Shown in pieces: positions 29,763-42,858 of a stretch of 64,000 bases of DNA. The stretch spans positions 9,454,086 to 9,518,085 of the forward strand of contig NC_037644.1 in the NCBI RefSeq assembly GCF_003254395.2. The letters are read 5' to 3'. Position numbers and translations under genes: made by a program. How positions within the stretch are numbered: position 1 is the first letter of the stretch; the number at the start of each line of letters is the position of its first letter. This DNA is from Apis mellifera (lineage: Eukaryota; Arthropoda; Insecta; Hymenoptera; Apidae). A model generated the notes under the pieces. That model searched no databases and was not told the DNA's origin. It saw only the letters and a program-made list of their open reading frames with translations.

Positions 29763-32460
29763 GTCTGTGTACGTATGTATAGATACGGGTACAGTGCATC
29801 TTTATCATCGTTCTGGAAAGATGAAATCATGAAAGTTTTCTGGAAAAATAGGGGAGATCTGCATAGCGGGAACTTTTGGGGAAATCTAATACGAGGCACG
29901 ATTTCATCTGGTGAAAAATGTTTCTCGTTATTCTCGAGAAGTTTTGTCGGGATTCTTATATAATACTCGTCGTGAATAAAATAAATAAACGCGTGTCAAA
30001 TTGGAAAAAGGAAAGAAAGAAAAGAATATATCGAGATATAGCATGTGATACAAAGCTTCTCTTTTCCTCGCAATGTTTCTGTTCCTTTTAAAGATAAAGA
30101 AAGACTTCTTACGCGAATTTTTAAATATATTTATTTAACTTTCGTGAAAATTATTCCCCAAACGAAATTGGGGATATCTAAAGCATAAAGGAAGCGTTGA
30201 AAATTTACTTTCGCTTGCTCGAAAAGATTTTTCCACCGAGAAGAAGAGGAAAGAGAAAAAGTTGTTCCATTCATAATTCATTATACACGTGTATACACAC
30301 GCCTTCGTTAAAGCAAGAATTTTTCTAGTTAAGTAAATTTCTCTTTAAAACGATGTCCAAATAATTTGCACCGAGCTGCCGAGCCATCGTGCAAGAAGAA
30401 ACGTGGAAAATGGAATATTTGAAAAAAATATGATGACACGGCGCCTGAGCTGACATTTTTTTAACGAGTAAAGATTCTTTAGACACGATAGCGTAGAGAT
30501 AATCCTCGTGGATTCTTCATTAAGAAAAACATCCGTGACGAGGGAAATTGTTGAGGAAGCGGGCGCGCGTTTTCAATAATTAAAAAACTTGTTTGTTCGA
30601 CGCTTCGCCAACAAGAAGATCGGAAGAAAATCCTTGCGGCGAGCCGATACTTAAATGAGATTCTCGAGACTTTCACAGACCACGTGTTCTCCAATTGAAT
30701 CTATTACAGGCTTGCGTAAACCGCGCCCTTCAGGCAAATAATCCTCGAGTCGGAAGTGTTGGGATCCTCGTCGAGGGATCTTGAAAAAACTCCCCCAAAA
30801 ATAAGGGGGAGGGAAAACAGGAAAGCTCTCCGGATAACCTCGAACGATCTCAATTGTAAATTTTTCCTCCCCTTCCCCGTTCGATCATTCGCAAAAATAT
30901 CAAATTTCAGAGAGAAAAGAATTTTCTCCTTTATTTTATTATACAGGCATCGATGCTTCGTGAAACGTTTCGAAATTTATCTCTGAAATACTAGGAAAAA
31001 AAAAGAAAAAAAATCTCCAGAAGATGTCTCCAAGAAATCCTCGAGGATAAAAGATAAGAAAAATTCGGGGAAAATATCTTTTCGTGGAGCGCGATCGAAC
31101 GAGTTAAAGAAACGCCACGACGGCAGAATCCGTCGTTTCGAAAGCTCTTTCTCACCCTTTCCCTGCCCGCCCATATTTACAAACCAAACACGCCAAACGT
31201 TCGCGCGGAGAAAGCACATCTGGAAATGTTTCCCAAACGTTTCTCCCGCCGAGAGAACGGTCCCGAACGGCCGCAAGATGTTTGTCTCTTCTCCTCCTTT
31301 CTTTCCTTCTCCTTTTCTCGAGTTAATTCGCGAGTCAAACGATAGAACGGAACGGAAAGGAAAGAGAGAGAAGACGATTCAAGGCTTACCCAATGGAGGC
31401 TTCTTCGTCTTTCTTGAACCGGTAGACAAGCAGCGTCGCTTACCTAAATACCGGAAGTGGTTGCCTGGAAAACGGCGACGCTCTCACAACGCGATGGTCC
31501 TCTCCTTAAGCCGGCCTGAAACAAGAAACACGGATGAAAGGAGGATTACGCGAATCGTAATCTCTCTCTCTCTCTCTCTTTCGTTGCTCGACAAACAATC
31601 AGAAGGGAAGAAACTGAAAAACCGGATGAATTAAAGTTTCCATTGATCCGAGACGTTAGTTGATATCCAATTTCTCTCTTTTTCTCGTTTTGTAGATATG
31701 CAAGAAATATTGGTACATGGAGATACGAAGAATTACTTTTCAATTTATTTAAATGATATCGAGAAAGAGCAATTTAAACACGTAACCTAAAATAAAGGAA
31801 TGATAATTTTAAAAGAATCAAAAATGAAGAGGCGAGCTTTCTTCGAGACAAGGAAAGATTCAAATGTATAAATAATCTCAAACTGCTCGTACAACATCTT
31901 AATTCATTCTGAAGAACGAGAAAGAATTAAGCGTGATTCGAAAGAAAGAAAAAGAATCGACTAAAAATTCCTCCGATTTCCGAGAACCGGCTTCCTATAT
32001 TGCTTATTAAACTTTTCCATCCCTTTTCCGGCCTCTACTTCCCCCCAACTTTATTATTATTCCGAAATTCCAGTACGAGATTTTCGTTGGTGGAAAATCT
32101 GCGATGACCTTTCGAAAAGAATATAACTACGCTTCTTCTCTTAAAATAGAAGGACGGACAACGCAACACAGAAAAAGAAAGGAAGGAAAGAAGGAAGGGA
32201 AAATAACGATGTATGTACGTGTGTACCTTTTTATCCTGTGTGCCGTTTATATATAAGCAAAGTTGGCCAAGGGATGCCTTCGCATCGTGCACGCGGCTGT
32301 TTTCGCAAGCTTGAACCAAATATACGTACACAGCCAAGGGGTTAACCGAGCGCGTATTCCCTCTGCCGCTATCGTCATAACCCACATAGAGGGCGTCACA
32401 CCTCTGAGAGAGAGAGAGAAAGGGAGAGAGAGGAAGGGAGGGCGCCGGGGGTGAGGCCGG

Positions 32461-32468
32461 TGACGTCA
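32461..32468. promoter_or_regulatory. CRE-like palindrome TGACGTCA
   Basis: A perfect full CREB/ATF palindrome inside a GC-rich island (about 32230-32620) of intron 1, about 200 bp from a TATATATAA-like sequence near 32250. An 8-mer can occur by chance in a 64-kb window, so a regulatory role is only suggested by its setting. Confidence 0.3.
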
Positions 32469-32984
32469 AATTCGCGCACACAGCCTCACACAGATGCGTC
32501 GATAAGCTTCGCTGGATGCTGCTGCCTCGCTCCCCTCTGACCCCTATTCCTCCGCTCGCCTCTACCCCACCCCTCTCTTTTTCCATCCTAACTACCGAAC
32601 TATGACGTAAACCGTTTTGCAAACCGTCCTCCCATTTATCTCTCCGCTCTCTTAATTTCTCCTACCTTTAAGGGAGGGAAAAATCGAGAACCCGATCCGA
32701 ACCCATCCCTCCCCCAGGTGTGACACGTCAAAGTGTCAAAGTGAAAGGGAGGGATTCTCGAAAAGATGGCTCTCTCTCCTAGCTTTCTCCGTCCCGTTGC
32801 GTTAATTTGACGATGCTTGTCACGATCGAGGAGGAGGAGGAGGAGGAGGAAGGGGAAATGAGATTTATTTGCACGAGACGTCGCTTGAAAATTTCTTGCA
32901 AAACTAATTGAAATGTCTACGTTTTTTTGGAACGTGTATTTATTAATCGAGACAACTTTTCTATTCTTCTTCGATTTCCTTTCT

Positions 32985-33110
32985 TCTGAATGAAAAATAA
33001 AATAAATAGGTTTCGAGATCGTAAAGTCGTATATATCGTCGAACGAATTTTGAAAAGACATTCCACATAAAATGAAAAATAAAATAAATAGATTTCGAAA
33101 TCGTAAAATC
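32985..33110. repeat. Imperfect direct duplication, ~83 bp apart
   Basis: The motif TGAAAAATAAAATAAATAG followed by GTTTCGAGATCGTAAAGTCG at about 32989 recurs with small changes at about 33072. It is a two-copy local duplication in AT-rich intron. Confidence 0.75.
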
Positions 33111-36100
33111 GTAAGGAATATATATAAATCGTAATATAATTATATAATTCCTCGTGAAAATTCCACACCAAATCTATCGAAAATTACATTATTCACCGAA
33201 TAGTAGTTTTCATAAAAATTTCGATCGATTCGAGATTATATATCGCGATTACTATGTTCAAACATGAAGAGGAAGCAAGAAACAGTTGGAAACCGGCTCA
33301 TGTGAGAGAATATCGGTTTATATCTTAACGGCGCGTCCGATTACAAAACGGAGATTCGATTTTGGGTGGGAGCCGACAATGGAGGGAGGGTAATTCATCG
33401 CCTCCTTTATTAAAACTCGTATAACGGCGGGCGCGACACACAGTCTCGGGGTAATCGTTTTAATTGAATTTTAAAACGGGTTCCAACGGAAACCGGTTTG
33501 GCGATATTCCAAACAGCTTTCTACATCTCCGACTTTCGGCCAATTGTCTTCCGTTCGATTAAAAATCAACGGAAATGGCCGTGGGTATCGTTGGACGCGT
33601 CGTTTAACAGGGGGACAATGCTCGGCCTCCCCCTCCCCCGTCCAGACCTTTAAAAATCGGCTTATACATTATATAAGGTCAGTTTAGAAATTGGTAACTC
33701 GTTCGTTTTATTACGGAATGATTATACGATTTTCAGATATCTTTGGAAAATGTATCGTTCGATTAATTGATGAAATGAATAAAGAAGAAGAAGAAAACTG
33801 ATTGTTTCGTATAATAATGCATTATAAAAATAGGACGAAAGCAAATATCCAGAAGGAACAAAGAGAATTCTTGAAATTCTCTCTACCTTGAATTAAAATT
33901 TAACAGAGTCGAGTAGTTCGAGAGTCTGCGTATTTCTCGCTGTTAAAATTAGTCACGATACTCTTTCTCGAGAAAGAGAGAATTTTTACACTCCATAAAT
34001 ATACATATATAATAAAAACGAGGTAAAAAAAATCCTTGTTTTAACCACCGCTAAGATACTCTTTTAAACCAATTTAATATTCCAAAAGATAGAGAAAGAA
34101 AGAAGATACCATTCGAAACTGTTTTATCTAAAACAATACACGATCTTTCGACTAACAATCCAAATGTTCCAAAATTGAATATAAAAAAATATACCTTTCG
34201 AAAAGACGAACGATCGAGGGGAGAAGAAATTTTGAGAGCCAATCGTACCGACTGTTCCACCAATCCTCCGCGCATGATCGATCCCCCCGTGGATTTGTTA
34301 CGTTGAGATTGTCGACATGGCAGCCAAGGATGAAAAGATTCGCGAAAGCAAAGGGGCACCGACGCCCCTTGCGGATAGTGACAAATGGACGGAACTGGAT
34401 GGACGATCCGATACGAATAGCCTCCTCCCTTATTTCGAATTCCTTTTTCTTTTCTCTTTCGTTATTTTCTTGACAACCTTCCTCTTCGATCCCGTTAACG
34501 CGCGTTATTTATTACCGTATATGAAAATAGCATCGTCAATGAAGGCGTCGTCTGATAATTACGCGCGTGTTTAAGAGAATTTAAACAACGATTGATTAAG
34601 GGAGGAAAGAGGACACACGTGATGTATTTGATAAAGAGTGGAAAATTAGAATTAGAATTTTCCTTGTATTTTATGTGTGGAATGAAAGATACGAGAAAAA
34701 TTATGAGAAAGAAGTTTTAAGAAATTGTCGATAATTTGGCGAAGAATGTAACGAAATTTGGGATAAAAATAGTATGAGAAATTGGTTGTAATTAAGGATG
34801 ATGATGAATAAAATGGAATCGTTGCGAGGGAATTGAGAGGATAGAAAAATGTTTAATTTATAAACCGATTTTAATTTAGGACGATTTCTGATCTGAAAAT
34901 CTGTTTATGTTTTATTTTCCATTTGAAAAAGATTTTTATAAGAAAATGATAAAAATCGGTGTGTAAACACGTGAATTAATTTATTTTATCGTATTCATCA
35001 TGTTTTTTTGGTTGTTGATGTATCAAGATATTTCCTTTTAATTGCTAAATGTAGAGAAACAAGAAGATGGATTTAACAAACGTTTCTGTAATCCTCGCGC
35101 GAAATGCCCGATTTTACAAAAATATGCAAAAATATTCACGGTTTAAACGGTTATAAATAAAATTTATTACAATTTCCGAATTTTTGTTCGGCCTTTTATC
35201 AATTGTTTCATTCTGTCGAAATGCGAATTCGTAAAAAAAAAAAAAGATATCGATACCGAATTCTAATTTTCGTTGTACAAGTTTAAAATGATTGATTTTA
35301 ATATTAATGCGTACGGATTCGAAAAAAGATTACATTAAACAAAAAAATATGAAATCTATTATCGATGTGAAAAATTTAAATTGAAAGATATACGATATAA
35401 ATAAATAAATTGGAATAAAATGTAAAACCGAACTGTAATCGATAACTTTGATTAATAACTTCATTTTAAAATTGAATTTTATTAAAAAAAAAAATAATAA
35501 TAATAATTTGATTGAATTAACAATTCAATAATTCATCTACCATCCAGCTAACACACAGGATGGACAATAAATAATTTCACCCTTCCCTCCCCATGGATGG
35601 GAAGAAAAAAAACAATTCTTCAATAAATAACGAAACAATACGTATCTCTCCGTGTATGCGTCATATTTTATTTTTATATTTAATTTAACCGATATTTTCA
35701 CTCCCCCACACTCTCACAAATACTTGAAAACAACCGATCGATATAATAAAATATATATAACAAATTACAAAATTCACACACCATTAGCTCAACGCCTATA
35801 TTTTCGAGACAGAAGGATAATAAAAAAACGGAGGACAAATTCCACCCATTTGCATCGTTTTAAATATGCACATCGCACCCTAAAAACCCGACGAAAAAAC
35901 ACACACCCCTTTTAACGATCTCCCTAATCCCTCAAGGGGGGTGAAAAAAAAAAGGAGAAGAAGAAGAAGAGAACGCACATCTCCTCTCCGTAAAACTCCT
36001 TAGCAATGAATTCTCCAAGAGGCGTTAAATAAAACACTCGAGCTTCCCACCGAATGCTCCTCCACAGCGTACGTGGATACTCAATACTTTAACCACTCTT

Positions 36101-36279
36101 TCCCTTCCCAGGAATATTAAGGAAAAGACAGAAATTTAATCGAGGCTCGTTCGTTAGTAAAAATATTCAATCCTTCCCCTTCTTTCTCAGACAGAAATAT
36201 TAGTCCCGTTTCAGGGGGATTTGTTTTAGTTTAATTTTGATCGATGGAAAAATGTAAATCTGTATAAACTAAAAAAAAT

Positions 36280-36745
36280 AAATCTGAAGATCATTATTAA
36301 ATATCCACCAATTAATCTAATTTTAAAAAAAATTATTATTCTTATAATTATTAATCCTATATGTACAAACATTGATGAAATTGCAATAATCGATTTTATA
36401 TCAAATTGAGATAAACATATTAATCTTAAAATTAAAACTCCAAAAGAATTAATTAATTATATAAAATTTTTTTTGTATTCGAATAAATTCATTCTTATGA
36501 ATAATTATTAATCGTAATATTCCATATCCACCCAATTTTAATATAATTGAAGTCAAAATTATTGATCCATAATAAGGAGCTTTTAATAATCAACCATGAA
36601 ATATATAAATAGGAATAATTTTTACTAAAAATGATATTAATAAATAATATTATATTTAAATTTAAATTTAATATTTCTATTAATGTAAAATTTAATCTAC
36701 GATCAATTCAAATTCAATAAATATAATAAATAATATACAATATTG
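36280..36745 (-). pseudogene. Nuclear mitochondrial insertion (NUMT): nad4 fragment
   Basis: Read on the minus strand in the invertebrate mitochondrial code, this AT-rich segment gives NADH dehydrogenase subunit 4 (complex I) stretches in the right order. From right to left these are a region ending IPIYMFHGWLLKAPYYGSMI (about 36545-36630), then LKLGGYGMLR (about 36510-36545), then LSQFDMKSIIAISS (about 36385-36440), then LIGGYLMM near the left end. The usual His-Val-Glu-Ala after Lys-Ala is missing, which is a 12-base deletion, and further stops and shifts occur. It is therefore a decayed nuclear copy, not a working gene. Hymenopteran genomes, honey bee especially, are known to contain many short NUMTs. 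Boundaries are approximate. Confidence 0.85.
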
Positions 36746-39700
36746 TGAGTGGCGAGATTAGCTTGAATCACACTACAACCCCCCTTCGTTTGTGCACACG
36801 ACGATCGTGAATAATTTATAACCCCCCGTGGAGGGAGGAATGATTGGTTGAAAGGATCGAATGATGATCGATACGTGTGTGTCGATCGATTTCGAAGAGG
36901 GGGACGAGTGGATGGATAACTTGTTAATTGCGAGAGGGGGATCTTGACAAGGCCGCCACTCGCGGCGACAACGACGTTGCCGAAACTTGGCGAACAAAGG
37001 AAGGGAGGCAGCTACTTGTAAAGCGATCGAACGGGCCGATAAACAAAGGACGATTCGTGTTGGCGAAAATACTTGAGGGGGAGAGGAGGTTGAGATGAGA
37101 TGGAAGTGAGAGACGATGGCCTCTCTCTTCCACGCCTCTCTCTAAGGTTAGATTAATTGGAGGGAGACAAATTTCTTATATTTCGTTAGAGATGTGTGTA
37201 ACACAAACTTAATTATTAATTAAATTGTATATATTAATATCGAGGATGAGTAAATATATTTCTTTTTAAATATATATTGTAACATTAAAAAATATACTCG
37301 TTCTAATCGAAGAGAAAGACACGTAATAATAATTTCCTTCATCGAAAAGAGATAGAAGAGGAAGAAGAAGAAATTTATCTCGTTACAGAACTTATCTAAA
37401 GACTATTTTTCTCGGAAGATCGATTAAAGAAGGAAATCGTTTTATCAAGATGTGTAACCGTATTGCAGAAATTGTCTCTCCCTCCCCTCAAAAAAATATG
37501 GTATTGAATGGAAGTTAGAGAGATAGATCCTCGAGAGAGGGAAGGAAAGAAATCGGCCACGAGGGGCTGTGCATTTCACTGTCTTGGACAGTAAAGCTGG
37601 TTTCTACCAGGCCGGGCACAAATCAAATCGAGGAGAGATATGGGGAGAGGGGGAGGGGGAAGAGGGATTTCGTGGAACGATCGAGCGGAGAGAAATTGTT
37701 GGATACACCGCTCGCTACGTGTACTATATGTTCTGCGGCGACTCTTGATCTCTCCCCATCCTTTTTCATCCCCGTTTTCTTGGCAACGGAAAGCAGCGAC
37801 GAATGGAAGATAAAGCTGTCGCAACATGCGAGATGCTCGACGAGTGGATTCGACGAGGGAGGAGAAAGGATTTGAGTTGGTGCACCCTCGATTCGTAAAA
37901 ATTGATAAATGGGGGAGGAGGGATGAGAAACAAAACAGGAGAGAATTGTTTCTCGAATTTTGAAGATTAGTGGCAAGATTTCTTCGTGGAATGTTTCATG
38001 AAAATAAAAATTCTAATTCTATGAAGCTTAACCACGTTTATTTTTCTTTCATACTCGAAAAGAGATTCTCAATTGTTATTTTTGTCATCGTTTAATTTCC
38101 TTCTTCTTTCAAATTTTCATCGCTTGAATTATTTTGTTAAATACATAAATTGCCATTTTATGAAACAAGAGAGATAAAGAAAATTCTTACTTCTGCAGGA
38201 AGGAATCGAGGAACAAATTATAAATTTGTAAATTTTCCGCCACGCGGCAACAACGTATGCAAACACGCCATCGAGATGCTCGAGCGTCCATCGACAGCGT
38301 CGTGGAAATGTCAGATCACCGGCTAACCCCCTCCCCCCTTCGTTCACGGTTCAACGCTTCCCTTCAGATTGACATTGACAGGGGCAGGGTAACTTTCTTA
38401 TTTTCTTCTTTTCCTTTCCCTTCCCGCGAGATTATCGACATGAAAACCCTCCCTCCCTTATCCCATTTATTTGCATCCCTAATTTTTAAACGGATATGAA
38501 AATGTCAAACGAATATCGAATATCGTTAAGAAGAACATTTAACAAAAAAGAAAACGCATTATAGAATTAGGCCCAGTTAAGACTATCGATTAATAATATT
38601 AAAAATCTGCCAAAGAATAGAATAATCTAACGAATTTACCCGACAACGATTTCCATTGATTTTTAAAATATGTTAAGATAAAACGTTTAATAAAATTTTT
38701 CATAAATAATCAAACGGGTTTAACTTCTTAAAAAATAAAGGAAATATCGTCAGGCTGCACACTTTTCGAAAAGTAAAAATATATATATATCTCTCGATTC
38801 GTTCGAGGAATGACACGAAGCTGCCCCTCCCTCCATGATAAACGAGCGCTAGTAATAATTCCTCAAAGGGGTAGAAAACGTGTGACGTTTCTGAAGCGAG
38901 GCCTACAAAAGGTCTTTCAGATTCACGCGTTTCCACGCTTCTTCCGAATCAGCGACACGTCTACCGAATATTCGATCGAAAATGTCATCCATCGAGGACA
39001 CTCTGCTTAACAACGCCAGAGAGAGAGGGAGGATCGTTCGAGTCGAAGTTGATTAAAGGGGCCTGTAGGCGATGTCGAGGCCTCTCGAGCGAGAGGCGGC
39101 GTGGAAAAAAGGCGGGGGAAGGAAGAGGAAAGGAAGAGGAAAGGCGTGAAAGGATCGCGAAATTTGAATAACGACTCGCGGCCGGGATGACATTTCAGAA
39201 GTGAAAAGTTGCCGGTGCATTTCTTGGCGCATCGGGGAGGGAACTTTGAGCCGGCCGAATTAATCACACGTGACTCCGAGAACTCCGCATGCCGCGTTTA
39301 ATCCTTTCGGAATTTACCGTGGCTCCAAGTTTCCCGGCACTTTGCCACTTCCCCTGCAATTAACGTCGCCTGCACCCTTACTGTATCCCCGATATTTTTC
39401 CCCTTCTTCTTCTCTTCTCTTTTTTTTTTTCTTCGATACTAACGAGGGAAGCTTTGCGCTAGAGCGACCCCAATCGATTAACGAACATCACCGTATGCGA
39501 AGTTTGCGAGGGTAATTTTGGAAAGGTGAAGATTTTAAATTTTTTTTTTTTTTAAATTTCTTCTGAGAAATGTAGGTCTCGTTCTCGATTAACGTCGTCG
39601 ATTTTTCTCTTCGTTTCTCGAAGTAAACTGGGACTTTAGATAGAAGATTGGGTAAGAATGATTCTAAACAGCATCTCGATGAATGAGGACAACTCGAATA

Positions 39701-42640
39701 TTTTGTAAGAGGTTTCGTCTTGTCGAATAACTTTTGGATTAAGTTAAGATTATCTCTTTGTGGTTTTGAATGAAAATAATTCTGCGAATCTGAATCTATT
39801 TAATCTATAGTTTTGCTCCATCTCGAATAAGTAATAAAGTTATATTTAAAAAAAGAATACAAACATCGAAATTAGACGTTAGAACGTTACACGATACAAC
39901 AAATGCTTTTATACAAGATCAAAAACAAACGTGTCTAATATTTATTCCTGAATTACTATTAATGAACATAGAGGTGTAAGTAGATTATAACGATCCGTAA
40001 TCAGGAAATTATGTTCCCAAATGATTATAACACGTTCCCTCTCTGGACGTAACGTTCATTGCCGAAAATTAACAAAATTATCTCTCAACAAACGATATAA
40101 CAACCTTTTCTTTAACTCATTCACGAAAATAATATAGAATAACAACAAAAATAGATTAATTACATTGTATACAAATCTTATCTTAGTTTCTCAAAATGAT
40201 GGATTGAAAAATAAATGTTCCACTTATGTACAATCTACTAAAAAACAAAACAATTCTCCAAGAAGATGTAAAAATATATTATTGGAATATCAAATAAATA
40301 ATAAAAATTCGAGCAGAGTGTTCAATTAAAGAAGTAAAGAATAACAGATGGAAAGACTGTTCCTTATCCCAGAGAACCGAGAAGGGGCCCGATCTCTCTT
40401 CGAACTTTGAAAACTTGAACTGTCTACACCGTGGTATATTCTGACACCCTCCTCCCCCCTTTTCCAAGAGCCGGTGTCTAATCGATACGCCTAACCTCTG
40501 ACCTATTATCGCGGTAGAAGTTGTTCGCAGTAGATATCGTTGCGCAAGATTTAGTTCACAGTTGGACTCTTGGAAGTTGCCCCGATATAAATCGAGGCCT
40601 CGCCTACGCCCACACACGTGTAGGCACGGTCAAAGGCACTTCCGCGCTCGTCGAGCTCTTTTTTAAAAATAGCAGAATGGTAGAAGCAGGCAGGCAGGCA
40701 GGCAGTTCCATTCCAGATCGACCTCCTCTCTTCTTCGCTCCTCTCTTCGATCAAGGAGGGAAAAAAAAGAAAAGAAAAGGAAAATCTCGCGAATACATCG
40801 AGGACACGTTTTATATCCCGTCACGCATTAGCCAGTCTTGGAAAGAACAACGAATTTATCTCCGTGGCTTTGCCATCGAGGGAGGAGAGAAGATTTATTT
40901 ATATGAAGAAAGAAGGGAAAAGTATATTATTGTTCCAATCTTTGCATCATTAGTGTAATTTAATATTATTTTTATTTTTATTGATTAAAAATAATGAGAT
41001 CGAGGAGGGAACTACTCGAGTATTTGAAGAAGATTGATGAATCTGAAAACTGTCTTTATCATTTGAGGTAAATTTTGAAGAGAATGTAAGAGAATTGGAG
41101 AGGATTATAATTTTTTGCGAGAATTGACGAATTCAGAATCGTTTCGTGAACTCTTTAGAGTTAGTTCTCCCAAAAGAAAGTGGAGAACGTAGGAAAGGAT
41201 CGAAGCTCGTGAAAGTATTTCAACGTTTGGAGAAGATTCGACGAATTTCGGGGAAAGATTGTAGAATTAAAATCTGTTAAAACTTCCAAAGAACTTCCCA
41301 TCCTTCCTCTGGAATCGCAAGTATAATTGAACCGCCCCAAACTGTCCTAAACTGTTAGAGGCGCAGGGGAGGGAAACACACTGATACCTTGAAAACCGCC
41401 GGAACTCCTATATTCCCCAGAGACATTCAGAATCCCTGAAACACGCCAATGCCTCGTGAAACTTCCGGAATCACCAGAGCTCTCGAAACTTCCAAAATTC
41501 CGGCAACCTTCGAATCAATCAAGAGCCCTTCAACCTAGTCTTATACCCCCCCCCCCACTTGCCACTTCAAACTTCCCGAGCATAGAATCCACTGAGACAT
41601 CGATATCCATCCATCTATCTGTATAAAAAAGAAGAAGAAGAACGTCAAATAATAAATAAAATTTTCCTATTTTATATTAAGAGAAAAATTTAATCAAAAT
41701 TTAACTAAAAATTCTAATTATAGAGTGTATAATGATTTTTAATTTTTTTTAGAAAATATGTATAATTACAACGACTTATTTCACTTCTTAAACACACTCG
41801 TATCGCGCAATTAACAAGTTCTGAAGGAAGTAAAAAAAATATGTAAGAGGTATGAATTGGAGAAACAATTTGGTGATATAATTACGCGAACCGCAATTGG
41901 AAGCAAAGCATCGATTAACGGTCGAAAGGAAGGTCGGTCGAATTTCCACGATACCCCGCCGAACTGATCCGTGATAATTGAAGCTCGTGCAAAGCCTCGG
42001 TGGTACCGCCCACTATTGTCGCATCAGTAAGAGTTAACTTTATCACGCGTACGGTCATTTATTTCACCGCGTTTATCTCGATCGAGCCTACGTTTCACAC
42101 CCGGCCGACATCACAGCTATATCAGTGTTTCAAACGCTGTTCAAACGCTGTGAGATCTTAATCTAACCGTCGAATGAAACATCTGTTTAAAGTATCCGGG
42201 TATGGGGTTATATCGACGATACGCCAATCGATCAATTTCGAATCAACGGATCCGATTCGATCAATCAATCCGTATGAAAATCAAAATTTGTTCGGGGAAG
42301 AAACTTTGTTGATTTTAAAAAGGATTCTTTTTTTTTTTAAGAGAGATCTATACGAACGTACACTATTTATTAATATTCATAACATTGCCCAACCTTGTAA
42401 TTATGTAAAGAGACGGTATGCAACTAGAATGCATTCAAATATTCAACGAATATATACATAAAATATGTCGACATTGTGTAAAATATATGTTAAATTATGT
42501 CCACTTTACATTGCAATGACAGATTCACGGAAATGTCATGGATAAAACTTCAAACTTCATGCGGAAAAGGGGAAAAAAAACGTGAGGAAAAATTGAAATA
42601 TCGTTGAAATCCACTCGAGGGATAGAGGAAACTGTGCCAT
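36746..42640. other. Intron 1 sequence without a recognised gene
   Basis: About 5.9 kb. GC-richer islands occur near 36760-37140, 37540-37900, 38230-38500, 38810-39330 and 40370-40680. AT-rich DNA lies between them, and short poly-T runs occur near 39420 and 39540. A proline/serine-rich-looking segment near 41330-41560 has loosely repeated GAAACTTCC/GGAATC motifs and a poly-C run, without a clear period. No coding or RNA gene is recognised. Confidence 0.55.
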
Positions 42641-42858
42641 TGAAGTCCCTTTTTGTTTTATCCCGATATCTCAATCGGTTGCCGAGATACGAAAGTTCAA
42701 AGTTTTCATAGCGATTATGAATGACCTATATCTCTTCCTGGAAATGCGTACTACGTTTTTCCAGGAATCGCGTCTGTCGCTCGTCTGCGGTTTGGGATAG
42801 GTCAGTGAGGCTAGGTGCGAGCGAGAGTTTCGAATAAAAAGAAAAGGACGGAGACGGT

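Larger units (their letters stand above)
29763..36279. other. Intron 1 sequence without a recognised gene
   Basis: About 6.5 kb. GC-richer islands occur near 30480-30760, 31080-31280, 32230-32620 (with a CRE-like site) and 33290-33660; the rest is AT-rich. A duplicated ~83-bp segment lies at about 32985-33110. A short sense frame at 34317-34574 begins with ATG and has one hydrophobic stretch; it is discussed as a finding but not called a gene. Confidence 0.55.

Noticed and set aside
30790..30811. Perfect 7-bp hairpin CTCCCCC/GGGGGAG looking like a bacterial terminator
   Set aside because: The DNA is animal nuclear intron, where such terminators do not apply; the hairpin is short and likely chance.
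41330..41560. Loose repetition of GAAACTTCC and GGAATC motifs
   Set aside because: No consistent period could be set, so I do not call it a tandem repeat.
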